A DNA stretch of 45,064 bases from Pseudoalteromonas sp. H71 (lineage in GTDB: Bacteria; Pseudomonadota; Gammaproteobacteria; Enterobacterales; Alteromonadaceae), in contig NZ_LODI01000044.1 of assembly GCF_001468485.1 (NCBI RefSeq), positions 77,641 to 122,704 of the forward strand, read 5' to 3'. The notes beneath the pieces were generated by a model. It was not told where the DNA came from and ran no database searches. It was given only the letters and a program-made list of their open reading frames with translations. This document shows positions 26,796-35,274 of the stretch, one piece after another; position 1 is the stretch's first letter; every line of letters starts with the position of its first letter. Made by a program: the position numbers and the translations under genes.

Positions 26796-27124
26796 TAAAT
26801 ACACCTAGCTGGTTTTGGTAATCCAGCAATTTTTGTCGCTTGTTTAGCCGGGCCCTTTGGGAACAACTTATAAAGATAAATACTATTGCCTTTATCTTCT
26901 CCGAGTGCTTTAGCCATTGCCTTTACAAGCATGCGGATGGCTGGGCTTGTGTTGTATTCAACATAAAATTCGCGGACGAAGTTAATCACCTCCCAGTGTT
27001 GTTCGCTAAGCGATATATTTTCTTGCTCTGCAATAAGGGGGGCTAGTTGCTTAGACCATTGTGTATGGTCAAGTAAGTAACCTTGCTTATCGGTTTCGAT
27101 TATTTGTTCGTTAAATTCAAGCAT
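26795..27124 (-). CDS. tusE: Sulfur-relay protein TusE (DsrC family)
   Basis: A 109-residue DsrC/TusE protein ([36 protein letters not shown]) with the essential penultimate cysteine (PKPARCI, Cys108). TusE accepts sulfur from TusD and passes it to MnmA for thiolation of tRNA U34. It follows tusB by 3 bp, making tusD-C-B-E-rluE-nudJ a single tight minus-strand operon. A second Cys, seen in sulfite-reductase DsrC, is absent, fitting the TusE role. Confidence 0.93.
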   Translation of the reverse strand: MLEFNEQIIETDKQGYLLDHTQWSKQLAPLIAEQENISLSEQHWEVINFVREFYVEYNTSPAIRMLVKAMAKALGEDKGNSIYLYKLFPKGPAKQATKIAGLPKPARCI

Positions 27125-27127
27125 GGA

Positions 27128-27394
27128 TTACCAAGTAATTAATTGCGTAGAGGTTAAAGTAAGCGCTACAAACTCGTCGTAGCTAATGGGAGTTTCGTTG
27201 TGTGATAACTTAATTGCGCGAACGTGTGCGTCCTCTTCAAGTACTAAGAGAGCGTCTGAAAACTGTTTAAATTGTTTACTAGCAAAGCACGCGTCACCTA
27301 AAAGTAATACCCGGTCATCAAGGCTAATTAAGTTCTCTAATTGATTAGCTGAGTAATAATTTAAAGGTTTTGAAAAAATATGTAGCGTGCTCAT
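27128..27394 (-). CDS. tusB: Sulfur-relay protein TusB
   Basis: An 88-residue DsrH/TusB subunit: MSTLHIFSKPLNYYSANQLE, VLLLGDACFAS and a C-terminal TSTQLITW ending in Trp as in TusB. It assembles with TusC and TusD in the heterohexamer that moves persulfide sulfur from IscS and TusA toward TusE. Start overlaps tusC by ATGA-type 4-bp overlap (27391-27394). Low identity is normal for this subunit; gene order makes the call firm. Confidence 0.9.
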   Translation of the reverse strand: MSTLHIFSKPLNYYSANQLENLISLDDRVLLLGDACFASKQFKQFSDALLVLEEDAHVRAIKLSHNETPISYDEFVALTLTSTQLITW

Positions 27395-27747
27395 AAGGTC
27401 ACCACATGATGTTGTTTTTTAATAAGTGTTTGTTGTTCACTAAATGTCATTGTATGTGCGTCTATGAGTAAATCAGTTTTGCTTAAACCATAATCAAGAA
27501 GCGACTTTTCGCAAACATAGATGTTCTCTACGTCATAAATTTCAAGCGTTTTTATGTTTTTAAAAAAATCTTTTATACCTACTGTAGAAGGAGTTTGATG
27601 TTTTTTTAAAGCTAAAACAGCGGGGCCGCTAAACAACCAACTGATATTTTGATCGACAGCTGCAAAAATCAGCGTCATATCGAGCGCGTCGCGCAGGTTT
27701 AGATCATCAAATGGACTGCTTTGACTCATTACTAATACATTAATCAT
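27391..27747 (-). CDS. tusC: Sulfur-relay protein TusC
   Basis: A 118-residue DsrF/TusC subunit: VLVMSQSSPFDDLNLRDALD, MTLIFAAVDQNISWLFSG, and the later IKTLEIYDVENIYVCEKSLLDYGL. No catalytic cysteine is needed here; it is a structural partner of TusD and TusB. It overlaps both neighbours by 4 bp, so the three subunits are probably made in coupled amounts. Confidence 0.92.
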   Translation of the reverse strand: MINVLVMSQSSPFDDLNLRDALDMTLIFAAVDQNISWLFSGPAVLALKKHQTPSTVGIKDFFKNIKTLEIYDVENIYVCEKSLLDYGLSKTDLLIDAHTMTFSEQQTLIKKQHHVVTL

Positions 27748-28097
27748 TTAAATTGCACCCATTTATCAGCGTCGCTTACTAGCATTGCAAACTCCGCTAA
27801 ACCTGCCACAGAAAACACGCCTGTATTTGACGTATCTAGGCCTCTTTTTTCTGCAGCGGTTACACACAGCATAAGATTAATATTTTGACTTGATAGCTTC
27901 TGCCATAATGCGCCAATTTGAAGCTCATCAGAGGCTAAGTCAAAATGGGTTGATGCATGATAAACGCCTTGCTGGTACAAAAATATTGCGTCTATGGTGT
28001 GCCCTTGAGATAAACACGCATTAGCAAACTTAATTATACGTTGGCTGGTGTCGTGATCTGATGGTGGTGTGTGTAATGAAAGAACAAATCGTGCCAA
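27744..28097 (-). CDS. tusD: Sulfurtransferase subunit TusD
   Basis: A 117-residue DsrE/TusD subunit with the sulfur-carrying Cys78 in NINLMLCVTAAEKRG, matching the position of E. coli Cys78. The motif QGVYHAST and terminal DKWVQFK are family features. TusD takes sulfur from TusA and passes it to TusE. It is first in the tus operon; a terminator separates it from yccA upstream. Confidence 0.94.
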   Translation of the reverse strand: MARFVLSLHTPPSDHDTSQRIIKFANACLSQGHTIDAIFLYQQGVYHASTHFDLASDELQIGALWQKLSSQNINLMLCVTAAEKRGLDTSNTGVFSVAGLAEFAMLVSDADKWVQFK

Positions 28098-28109
28098 AAC
28101 AATTCCAAT

Positions 28110-28132
28110 AAAAAAGCCCCAATAAAGGGGCT
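28110..28132 (-). terminator. Terminator between yccA and tusD
   Basis: On the minus strand AGCCCC-(6-nt loop)-GGGGCT is followed by TTTTTTATT. It lies 20 bp beyond the yccA stop and 13-18 bp before the tusD ATG, so it ends the yccA transcript; tusD transcription must arise by read-through or start very close by. Confidence 0.75.
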
Positions 28133-28152
28133 ATTTTAACAGAACTATTTAA

Positions 28153-28818
28153 TTAGTCATCACTTGCGCCAAGTAGGTGCAGTAATGAAGTAAATAGATT
28201 GTACACATTCAGATATAAAGATACTGTAGCGCGAATGTAGTTAGTTTCTCCGCCGTTAATAATGCGGCTTGTATCAAATAAAATTAAGCCAGACATAATT
28301 AATACAACAGCAGCGTTAAGCACCATAAACATTAAAGAGCTGCCGATGAATATGTTAACAATGCTCGCAACAATAACAACAATTAGGCCAACGGTTAAAA
28401 AGCCGCCCATAAAAGAGAAGTCTTTTTTGGTGTTAAGCGCATATGCAGATAGACCAAAGAAAATAAGTGCCGTCGAACCAAGTGCTTGCATAATCAGCAT
28501 TGGGCCATTAGGCATGGCAGCGTAATGGTTTAACATTGGACCTAAACCGGCTCCCATTAAACCAGTGAAAGCAAATACCCAAAATACACCAGATGCGGTG
28601 TCAGCTTTTTTGTTTACAACAAATAGTAAACCAAACGAAACCAGTGTGAACACAATTCCCATAAAGTAAGGTAATTGTAGTGCCATTGAGATACCAGCCG
28701 TTACTGCACTAAATGCCAGTGTCATCGCTAGTAAAAAGTAGGTGTTTTTAAGTACCTTGTTTGTTTCAATGGTAGACATTACCGGTTTAGCGGTATTGTA
28801 CGATTGATTAAACGCCAT
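28153..28818 (-). CDS. yccA: Bax inhibitor-1 family protein YccA
   Basis: A 221-residue inner-membrane protein with seven predicted helices of the BI-1/YccA family (NTYFLLAMTLAFSAVTAG at start, SSLMFMVLNAAVVLIMSG, FDTSRIINGGETNYIRATVSLYLNVYN near the C-terminus, with the conserved Asp pair at the end, GASDD). In E. coli YccA is a substrate and modulator of FtsH. The neighbourhood of the tus genes matches the E. coli yccA-tusE location. A GGAGC ribosome site lies before the ATG. Confidence 0.92.
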   Translation of the reverse strand: MAFNQSYNTAKPVMSTIETNKVLKNTYFLLAMTLAFSAVTAGISMALQLPYFMGIVFTLVSFGLLFVVNKKADTASGVFWVFAFTGLMGAGLGPMLNHYAAMPNGPMLIMQALGSTALIFFGLSAYALNTKKDFSFMGGFLTVGLIVVIVASIVNIFIGSSLMFMVLNAAVVLIMSGLILFDTSRIINGGETNYIRATVSLYLNVYNLFTSLLHLLGASDD

Positions 28819-29027
28819 TGTAGAGCTCCTTTAAGTGAAACGTGTGTTTCGATAATTTAACTAAAATTAGATTACCAACTCTTATATGTTTGGGCAAACC
28901 TTTGTGGATCAATAGACATTAATTTTTTAATTAAAGTTCATTTAAGCACCAAAAAGAAAGTTTTTGTTTTATCTTTGAACAAATCAATTGTTTTTTAAGC
29001 ACTTAAACAATTTTTTTTAAAAAAAGC

Positions 29028-29056
29028 TTCACAAAGCTAACGGGTTTCCCTATTAT
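29028..29056 (+). promoter_or_regulatory. Sigma-70 promoter of the tandem tRNA-Ser genes
   Basis: TTCACA (-35, 29028-29033), 17-bp spacer, TATTAT (-10, 29051-29056), then a GC-rich discriminator (GCAGGCCGTGC). This is the classic layout of a stringently controlled tRNA promoter. Start near 29063, immediately before the tRNA. Confidence 0.75.
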
Positions 29057-29067
29057 GCAGGCCGTGC

Positions 29068-29158
29068 GGAGAGATGGCAGAGTGGTCGAATGCACCGGTC
29101 TTGAAAACCGGCATAGGTTTGTAGCCTATCTAGGGTTCAAATCCCTATCTCTCCACCA
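29068..29158 (+). tRNA. tRNA-Ser (anticodon UGA), copy 1
   Basis: The 91-nt sequence forms a cloverleaf: acceptor GGAGAGA with TCTCTCC, encoded 3' ACCA, anticodon loop CTTGAAA (anticodon TGA), a long variable arm (GCATAGGTTTGTAGCCTATC region), and T-loop GGGTTCAAATCCC. The long variable arm plus UGA fixes serine. CCA is encoded. Confidence 0.97.
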
Positions 29159-29209
29159 TTTATTACAATAATTATGAGTACACTCTTACTTGTAATTTAT
29201 AGCACCTTT

Positions 29210-29300
29210 GGAGAGATGGCAGAGTGGTCGAATGCACCGGTCTTGAAAACCGGCATAGGTTTGTAGCCTATCTAGGGTTCAAATCCCTATCTCTCCACCA
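29210..29300 (+). tRNA. tRNA-Ser (anticodon UGA), copy 2
   Basis: Identical across 91 nt to copy 1 including ACCA, separated by a 51-bp AT-rich spacer. The same cloverleaf and anticodon are present. It is followed by a terminator and probably transcribed with copy 1. Confidence 0.97.
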
Positions 29301-29309
29301 TTATATTAA

Positions 29310-29343
29310 AGCCCGCTAAACAGCGGGCTTTTTTGTTTTTTTA
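29310..29343 (+). terminator. Terminator of the tRNA-Ser operon
   Basis: AGCCCGCT (29310-29317) and AGCGGGCT (29322-29329), 4-nt loop, then TTTTTGTTTTTTT. Textbook rho-independent terminator, 9 bp after the second tRNA. Confidence 0.92.
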
Positions 29344-29637
29344 GATTTAACTATTAATTGAAATCAGCATTCTTGTTTAATTAATTTTAAAATTAAACAT
29401 AGAACTTATGTCATCAAATAATTCTTCTGTTTAACATCTGCAGATTGAATCACCTGTCTTGTTATTTAAAAGCAATAACTTTACCTTTATTAAAATTACC
29501 TCCCGAGAACGATAGTTCGTTCGTCGTTTAATGTGTTTTATTTTTGAGCGTAATTTACGACCATAGTCTCTGTTTCTAACTTTGGGTTCTTGGTGCATGC
29601 TTATTAGTAAAGTATATGTGTAATTAAGGACTATTAA
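29344..29637. other. Gene-free stretch
   Basis: AT-rich sequence between the tRNA terminator and the small membrane gene. An antisense 72-codon frame (29431-29649) looks like chance: basic, no ribosome site, and running into the neighbouring start. Nothing else recognised. Confidence 0.4.
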
Positions 29638-30018
29638 ATGAAACACCAATTAGCAAAAAGCGTTGCGCTTTCATTACTTTCTCCTGTTATTGTGGGTAGC
29701 TTATTAGGGGTCTACTATTCGGTAACCTTACAAGGTGAATTTGTCTCAATATTTTTCTCTTTATTAATGACGGCTATTTCTAATGCACATATTGTTGGGT
29801 TAACAATGGCTGCATTTGTTGTCCCTGGCTATTTATTAATGTTTAAGTATTCAAAAGTAAACTACTCAGGTGTTTTAACGCTTGGTTTAGTTGGTGGGGC
29901 TATTTTTAGTTTTCTACTGAGTGCCTCTACAGGCGAAATATTTTTAATTAATAGTGTTATGTCGGCAATAGCGGCAGGGCTGTTTTTATTTGGTCTTCGT
30001 AAAACTTCAAAATCATAA
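29638..30018 (+). CDS. Small four-helix membrane protein, function unknown
   Basis: A 126-residue hydrophobic protein with four predicted helices (about 7-28, 35-63 with a break, 78-97, 102-120) and a basic tail (RKTSKS). No recognised family motif. The ATG is preceded by TAAGGA at a good distance. It is followed by a GCGTC/GACGC hairpin, so monocistronic. Confidence 0.7.
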   Translation: MKHQLAKSVALSLLSPVIVGSLLGVYYSVTLQGEFVSIFFSLLMTAISNAHIVGLTMAAFVVPGYLLMFKYSKVNYSGVLTLGLVGGAIFSFLLSASTGEIFLINSVMSAIAAGLFLFGLRKTSKS

Positions 30019-30020
30019 TC

Positions 30021-30047
30021 GCGTCTTTATTAACCAAGGACGCTTTT
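30021..30047 (+). terminator. Hairpin after the small membrane gene
   Basis: GCGTC (30021-30025) and GACGC (30039-30043) with a 13-nt loop, followed by TTTT. It begins 3 bp after the stop. Confidence 0.55.
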
Positions 30048-30146
30048 AAACTACGGAAATTCCTTTTTTTTACCTGCAAAAGGTTCCAATTTTTCACCAC
30101 AAAGAGTACCTTTAGCTACTGTATGTTTAATAAGAAGTAGTTTGGT

Positions 30147-30605
30147 ATGCAAAAGCACGATTTTTACCAGTCATTAGTTAAACAAACTGAATCGCTGATT
30201 GCCGGTGAGTCGAATGTAATTGCTAATATGGCAAATATAAGCGCGCTGTTATTTACCTCTTTAGATGATGTAAATTGGGCGGGCTTTTACTTTATTGATT
30301 CGCCGTCAGAATTAGTGCTAGGCCCATTTCAGGGTAACCCAGCATGTATCCGTATTCCAGTTGGAAAGGGTGTATGTGGAACGGCTGCAGCTACGTTGCA
30401 AACACAACTAATTGAAGATGTTCATGCCTTCGATGGGCATATTGCCTGTGATGCAGCATCGAACTCTGAGATTGTTGTACCTATCATGAAACATGGTAAA
30501 ATATTTGCAGTGCTAGATATTGATAGCCCTAGTATTTCTCGGTTTGATACTGATGACAAAGCGGGATTAGAAGCATTGGTTAAATGCTTTGAGGCTAGCT
30601 TGTAA
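30147..30605 (+). CDS. msrC: Free methionine-R-sulfoxide reductase
   Basis: A 152-residue GAF-fold enzyme of the fRMsr (MsrC/YebR) type. The three catalytic cysteines are in ACIRIPVGKGVCGTAA (Cys67, Cys77) and HIACDAASNSEI (Cys101), with the same 10- and 24-residue spacing as E. coli Cys84/94/118. It reduces free methionine-R-sulfoxide using thioredoxin. Stop overlaps the next gene (TAATG), and proQ and prc follow on the same strand. In E. coli msrC also lies beside proQ-prc. Confidence 0.92.
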   Translation: MQKHDFYQSLVKQTESLIAGESNVIANMANISALLFTSLDDVNWAGFYFIDSPSELVLGPFQGNPACIRIPVGKGVCGTAAATLQTQLIEDVHAFDGHIACDAASNSEIVVPIMKHGKIFAVLDIDSPSISRFDTDDKAGLEALVKCFEASL

Positions 30606-30883
30606 TGAAAGATTTGCTAAATGTTCAAGACTACCTATTTGCTTTACAAGATGTAGGCGACTGGGAAGGCGAAGAAGAACATGTAGCGGAAACGCTCAAT
30701 GATTTGATTCACATTGCTTGGGACAAACTCCCAGACGATTTAGATTGTGAATCAATCGATGAAATAATAAATGGTATTTGGGAACACCTTCGAGGTGATA
30801 TGGCTGTACTAGAAGCCGACTTCGAAGAACTGGTCGACTGGGTAATACACTATGTTGATTCGTCCCTTGATGAAAAGATGTGA
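30605..30883 (+). CDS. Small acidic protein between msrC and proQ
   Basis: A 92-residue, strongly acidic protein (WEGEEEHVAETLNDLIHI, LPDDLDCESIDEIING, LEADFEELVDWVIHY) with amphipathic helices and few basic residues. No named family comes to mind, although a homologue in this position in other Alteromonadales would not surprise me. It is coupled to msrC by TAATG and ends 15 bp before proQ, so it belongs to the same transcript. Its negative charge next to the very basic ProQ is suggestive but not evidence of interaction. Confidence 0.75.
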   Translation: MKDLLNVQDYLFALQDVGDWEGEEEHVAETLNDLIHIAWDKLPDDLDCESIDEIINGIWEHLRGDMAVLEADFEELVDWVIHYVDSSLDEKM

Positions 30884-30898
30884 AAAATAGGTTCTAAA

Positions 30899-31546
30899 AT
30901 GGAAACCACAAACAAGCTAAAAGATATTAATGAAGTATTGGAATTCTTGTACCAAGAATTTTCACAATGTTTTAAACAAAAAGACGGTATCAAACCGCTT
31001 AAAGTCGGTATTTTTAAAGATATTGCTGAGCGTATTGAAGGGTCTGAAAAAGTAAGCAAGACTCAAGTTCGTCAAGCACTAAGAAAATACACGTCTAACT
31101 GGCGTTATTTAGAAGCTGTGACAAAGTCGGAGTTTCGTATTGACCTTGATGGTAATCAAGGTGAAAAAGTTGAGCAAGAGCATATTGACCATGCTCAAAA
31201 AGCATTAGAAGAAAGTCGTGCAAAAATGGCTAAGCGCAAAAAACAACAGCGTCCACGTCAAGACTCAGATTCTAAAAACTTTAAGAAAAAACCAGCACAT
31301 GCAAGTAAAGGTGCAGATAAAAACGCATCGGCTAACAAAACAGCTAAAGCTGCATCTGCTAAACGTTCAGGTAAAATTGAACCTTTACCAGCGATAGAGG
31401 TCAAGGTTAATAACAAGGTTAAGGTTAAACTAGGCCAAGCACTTGTAAATGCAGTAATCACTGAGGTAAACAAAGACGACGTTCATGTTGAATTAGTGAC
31501 TGGTATGCAAGTTAAAACCAAAGCAGACAGCTTATATACTATATAA
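30899..31546 (+). CDS. proQ: RNA chaperone ProQ
   Basis: A 215-residue ProQ/FinO-domain protein. The RNA-binding FinO domain covers about 5-115 (EFSQCFKQKDGIKPLKVGIF, VRQALRKYTSNWRYL). A basic lysine/alanine-rich linker (about 118-160) leads to a C-terminal Tudor/KOW-like domain (VKVKLGQALVNAVITEVN). ProQ binds sRNAs and mRNA 3' ends. It is upstream of prc as in E. coli, with 25 bp between. The ribosome site is weak (AGGTTCTAAA). Confidence 0.95.
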   Translation: METTNKLKDINEVLEFLYQEFSQCFKQKDGIKPLKVGIFKDIAERIEGSEKVSKTQVRQALRKYTSNWRYLEAVTKSEFRIDLDGNQGEKVEQEHIDHAQKALEESRAKMAKRKKQQRPRQDSDSKNFKKKPAHASKGADKNASANKTAKAASAKRSGKIEPLPAIEVKVNNKVKVKLGQALVNAVITEVNKDDVHVELVTGMQVKTKADSLYTI

Positions 31547-31571
31547 GTTGTACATAAATTAAGGAGTTTGT

Positions 31572-33596
31572 ATGAGTAAAAAGTTTACGCTCATTCCGGT
31601 AGTTGCAGCCCTGTTCTCAGGTTCATTATTTGCTGCTGTAGAGCCTGTCACAATTGATGATTTACCTCTACTCAAGCAAGAAAGTCAACATGGTACTGCC
31701 AGTAAACGCGTGGCAAGCTTATTTACTCGTTCACACTATATCCCGGTTCGATTTAACGATGAGCTCTCAAGTAGAGTGTATGATCGTTACATCGAATCCC
31801 TTGATTTTAATAAAAGCGTTTTTTTAGCCAGTGATATTGCATCGTTTGAGCAATATCGCGATAGCTTTGACAACGCTTTAACAACCGGCAAACTAGGCTT
31901 TACGTTTGATATATTTAATTTAAGCCTAAAGCGCCGTTTTGAACGTTACGAATATTCACTTTCTTTGCTAGAAAATGAAATGACGTTTGAGAAACCAGAT
32001 GAATATTTTTTTGATCGTGAAGATGCAGCCTGGCCAACATCGCAAGCTGAGCTAGATGAAATTTGGCGTGAACGCGTTAAGTACGATGCACTACGTTTAA
32101 AAATGACAGGTAAAGATTGGGAAGGTATTAAAGAGGTTCTCACTAAGCGATACAAAAACGCAGAAAAACGTTTAGTTCAATCAAACTCAGAAGATGCCTT
32201 TCAAATTGTTTTAAATTCTTTAGCTCGCTCAATTGAGGCGCATACGTCTTACCTATCACCAAGACGTGCTGAACAATTTAAAATGGATATGGACTTAGAG
32301 CTTGAAGGGATTGGCGCAGTGCTAACTCCTGACGAAGATTACACCGTTATTCGCAGTCTTGTTCCCGGCGGTCCAGCGGATAAAACAGAACAAATTAAAG
32401 CCGATGACCGAATTATTGGTGTAGCACAAGAGGGTGAAGACTTTACTGACGTTATTGGTTGGCGTTTAGACGATGTTGTAGATTTAATTAAAGGGCCAAA
32501 GGGCACTAAAGTACGTTTACAATATTTAAAAGGGGCAGATGCTCACGGCACACCTAAAGTTGTCGAAATTACTCGTGATAAAATCCGACTTGAAGACAGA
32601 GCTGCCAAGTCAGAAGTGTTCGAAGCTAAATATTCTGATTTAACAAGCAAAATTGGGGTTATTGAAATCCCAGGTTTTTACAATAACCTATCTAAAGATG
32701 TCAAAGTTGAGTTAGCTAAATTAAAAGAGGCTAAAGTAGACGGTATTATTATTGACTTACGCCAAAATGGGGGGGGCTCCTTATATGAAGCTACTCAGCT
32801 TTCTGGTTTGTTTTTTGACCAAGGGCCTGTCGTACAAATACATACATTGAACAACAGAATTGAAGAACAAAGGGATCGTGATGGCGTTACTTATTACGAC
32901 GGCCCTTTAACGGTTCTAGTTGACCGTTACAGTGCTTCTGCTTCTGAGATTTTTGCCGCTGCAATGCAAGATTATGGTCGCGCTGTTATTATTGGCGAAC
33001 AAACGTTTGGTAAAGGCACTGTGCAGCAACATAAAGGTCTTGCAAGAGCATATGACCTTTATGATAACCCACTAGGTAGCGTGCAATACACCATAGCGAA
33101 GTTTTACCGTATAAATGGCGGCAGTACTCAGCATAAAGGTGTTATTCCTGATATTTCTTTTCCATCAGCGATAGACCCTGCTGAGTGGGGTGAAAGTAAG
33201 CAAGATAATGCATTACCATGGGATAGCATTGTAAAAGCAAAATATAAGAAGTTAGGAAACTTAACACCTGTTATTCCGTATCTTGAAAAACAACATAAAG
33301 ATCGGATTAAATCTGAGCCAGAATTTGGTTATGTGTTTGACGATATTGCGTTTTACAATGAAGAAAAAGATCGTAAAACAATTTCTTTAGTTGAAGCTTC
33401 TCGCATTAAAGAAAAAGAAGAGGGTGAAGCGCGTGCATTAGTACGTACAAATGAACGCTTGAAACGATTAGGTAAAGACCCTGTTGAAAACCTAGATGAT
33501 GTACCCGAAATTATTGATGAGCTTGACCCTTTCCTTGAAGAGGCAGCCTTAATAACTCAAGATTATATAAATTTTGGGCGTATAGCCAAAAAGTAA
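31572..33596 (+). CDS. prc: C-terminal-processing periplasmic protease Prc (Tsp)
   Basis: A 674-residue protease of the Prc/Tsp (S41A) family. Signal peptide ends SLFAA (about 22). PDZ domain at about 235-325 (LEGIGAVLTPDEDYTVIRSL). The catalytic Ser456 is in YSASASEIFAAAMQDYG and Lys481 in TFGKGTVQ, separated by 25 residues as in E. coli. The C-terminal helical region (DUF3340) follows. It trims lipoproteins and cell-wall enzymes and degrades ssrA-tagged proteins in the periplasm. AAGGAG precedes the ATG. A strong terminator ends the msrC-proQ-prc unit. Confidence 0.96.
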   Translation: MSKKFTLIPVVAALFSGSLFAAVEPVTIDDLPLLKQESQHGTASKRVASLFTRSHYIPVRFNDELSSRVYDRYIESLDFNKSVFLASDIASFEQYRDSFDNALTTGKLGFTFDIFNLSLKRRFERYEYSLSLLENEMTFEKPDEYFFDREDAAWPTSQAELDEIWRERVKYDALRLKMTGKDWEGIKEVLTKRYKNAEKRLVQSNSEDAFQIVLNSLARSIEAHTSYLSPRRAEQFKMDMDLELEGIGAVLTPDEDYTVIRSLVPGGPADKTEQIKADDRIIGVAQEGEDFTDVIGWRLDDVVDLIKGPKGTKVRLQYLKGADAHGTPKVVEITRDKIRLEDRAAKSEVFEAKYSDLTSKIGVIEIPGFYNNLSKDVKVELAKLKEAKVDGIIIDLRQNGGGSLYEATQLSGLFFDQGPVVQIHTLNNRIEEQRDRDGVTYYDGPLTVLVDRYSASASEIFAAAMQDYGRAVIIGEQTFGKGTVQQHKGLARAYDLYDNPLGSVQYTIAKFYRINGGSTQHKGVIPDISFPSAIDPAEWGESKQDNALPWDSIVKAKYKKLGNLTPVIPYLEKQHKDRIKSEPEFGYVFDDIAFYNEEKDRKTISLVEASRIKEKEEGEARALVRTNERLKRLGKDPVENLDDVPEIIDELDPFLEEAALITQDYINFGRIAKK

Positions 33597-33614
33597 AACT
33601 GGTTTTACCACTAT

Positions 33615-33640
33615 AAAAAAGGCGCTTATGCGCCTTTTTT
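33615..33640 (+). terminator. Terminator after prc
   Basis: AAAAAAGGCGC-TTAT-GCGCCTTTTTT (33615-33640), an 11-bp stem with a T run built in; symmetrical, so possibly active both ways. Starts 18 bp after the prc stop. Confidence 0.9.
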
Positions 33641-33774
33641 GCTACCTATCACAGCCTAAATTGTTATACTCTCTAACTATTAAAAATTGAGCCAGCTTAA
33701 TAATGCTCAGTTAATACGCACTAAGTGCTAAAAATAATAATTAAACACGCTGTATGTGTGTAGGAGTCTCAACC

Positions 33775-35238
33775 TTGAACCCATTGGATGATAAACCAGT
33801 CAAATCCGCCTCATTCCTTGATGCATTAATTCCCATTTCAGTTTTAATTTGTTTGTTAGGGGCCGCGGTTTATTTATTTGGCGACAATTCGTCATCTGGA
33901 CCAAACCAAATTGCACTTTTATTTGCAACCTTTGCAGCTGCTCTCATTGGCCTAAAAAACGGCTATACTTGGAAAAAGCTTGAGCAAGCCATGATAGAAG
34001 GTATAACGCTGTCACTTGGCGCTATACTCATTTTATTAATGGTAGGCGCATTGATAGGTACTTGGTTGCTATCTGGCACAGTACCAACGTTAATTTATTA
34101 TGGTTTGCAAGTAATTAACCCTAGTTGGTTTTATGCCGCAAGTTGTTTAATTTGTGGCATTGTAGCTATGAGTATTGGTAGCTCGTGGACCACAGCAGCT
34201 ACAATTGGTGTTGCTTTGTTAGGTGTAGCCACTGGCCTTGGCTTAGAGCAGACGGTTACAGCTGGTGCTGTTATATCGGGTGCTTACTTTGGTGATAAAC
34301 TAAGTCCACTCTCTGAAACAACTAACCTAGCACCCGCTGTGGTTGGGTCTGACTTATTTGAACATATTCAGCATATGCTATGGACAACAGTCCCTAGCTT
34401 TGTGATTGCACTCATTATATTTATATTTATGGGCTTTAATGCAACGGCATCTAATGAGGCGGGGCGCTTAGACGAAATTACGCTAATTTTGGAGCAAAAT
34501 TTCAACATTGGTTTTGAAATGCTTATTCCTTTAATTGTACTTTTAGTGTTAGCAATTAAAAAAATGCCTGCTTTTCCTGCCATTTCTATTGGTGCTGTTG
34601 TTGGTGCTGTTTGGGCAATGTTATTTCAATCTGACCTAATTGGTTCTCAAATTGATACTTCCCAGGGCCAAGTGGTTGGGTATTTCAAATTGGTATGGAC
34701 GACATTTTTTGACGGCTTTAGTATCGATACCGGTGATGACAAAATGGATTCACTGCTTAGCGGTGGCGGTATGGCGGGCATGTTGACAACTACCTGGTTA
34801 ATTATGACTGCGTTAATGTTTGGCGCAATTATGGAAAAAACGGGCCTGTTGGATATTTTTGTAAAAAGTATTTTAAAAATAGCGAAAAGTACAGGCTCTT
34901 TAATTGCCTCTACAATTGCAACATGTATTGGCACCAACCTCATTGCAGCTGATCAGTATATCGCTATTGTGGTTCCTGGACGTATGTTTAAAGACGAATA
35001 TAAAAAGCGTGGTTTGAAGCCAGTTAATTTATCTCGCACCTTAGAGGATGGCGGTACGATTACCAGCCCGCTTATTCCTTGGAATACTTGTGGTGCTTAC
35101 ATGCAAAGTGTACTTTTAATAAACCCTTTCGATTACGCGCTTTATGCTTTCTTCAACTTAATTAATCCCGTTTTAGCTGTTATATATGCTTACCTTGGTA
35201 TTAAAATTTTACGTATTAAGCCGAAACAATCTGCCTAA
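33775..35238 (+). CDS. nhaC: Na+/H+ antiporter of the NhaC family
   Basis: A 487-residue inner-membrane antiporter with about 11-12 helices: LDALIPISVLICLLGAAVYLF first, then SIGSSWTTAATIGVALLG and GAYFGDKLSPLSETTNLAP (an NhaC signature), and a repeat-like TCIGTNLIAADQYIAIVVPGRM with LEDGGTITSPLIPWNTCGAY. I choose the TTG at 33775 because AGGAG lies eight bases upstream; the in-frame ATG at 33754 has no ribosome site. Expected role: Na+ extrusion, sensible in a marine cell. The end of the gene carries a hairpin just before pepN. Confidence 0.88.
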   Translation: MNPLDDKPVKSASFLDALIPISVLICLLGAAVYLFGDNSSSGPNQIALLFATFAAALIGLKNGYTWKKLEQAMIEGITLSLGAILILLMVGALIGTWLLSGTVPTLIYYGLQVINPSWFYAASCLICGIVAMSIGSSWTTAATIGVALLGVATGLGLEQTVTAGAVISGAYFGDKLSPLSETTNLAPAVVGSDLFEHIQHMLWTTVPSFVIALIIFIFMGFNATASNEAGRLDEITLILEQNFNIGFEMLIPLIVLLVLAIKKMPAFPAISIGAVVGAVWAMLFQSDLIGSQIDTSQGQVVGYFKLVWTTFFDGFSIDTGDDKMDSLLSGGGMAGMLTTTWLIMTALMFGAIMEKTGLLDIFVKSILKIAKSTGSLIASTIATCIGTNLIAADQYIAIVVPGRMFKDEYKKRGLKPVNLSRTLEDGGTITSPLIPWNTCGAYMQSVLLINPFDYALYAFFNLINPVLAVIYAYLGIKILRIKPKQSA

Positions 35239-35242
35239 ATTT

Positions 35243-35274
35243 AGTAGCGCCTTTATTGATAAAGGCGCTACTTT
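35243..35274 (+). terminator. 13-bp hairpin between nhaC and pepN
   Basis: AGTAGCGCCTTTA-TTGA-TAAAGGCGCTACT (35243-35272) is a perfect hairpin ending in TTT, and its foot is next to the GGAG of the pepN ribosome site (35275). It looks like a terminator but leaves no space for a separate pepN promoter downstream of it. Confidence 0.65.

Noticed and set aside
29431..29649. Antisense 72-codon frame upstream of the small membrane gene
   Set aside because: No ribosome site, unusual composition, and it overlaps the true start; nothing supports translation.
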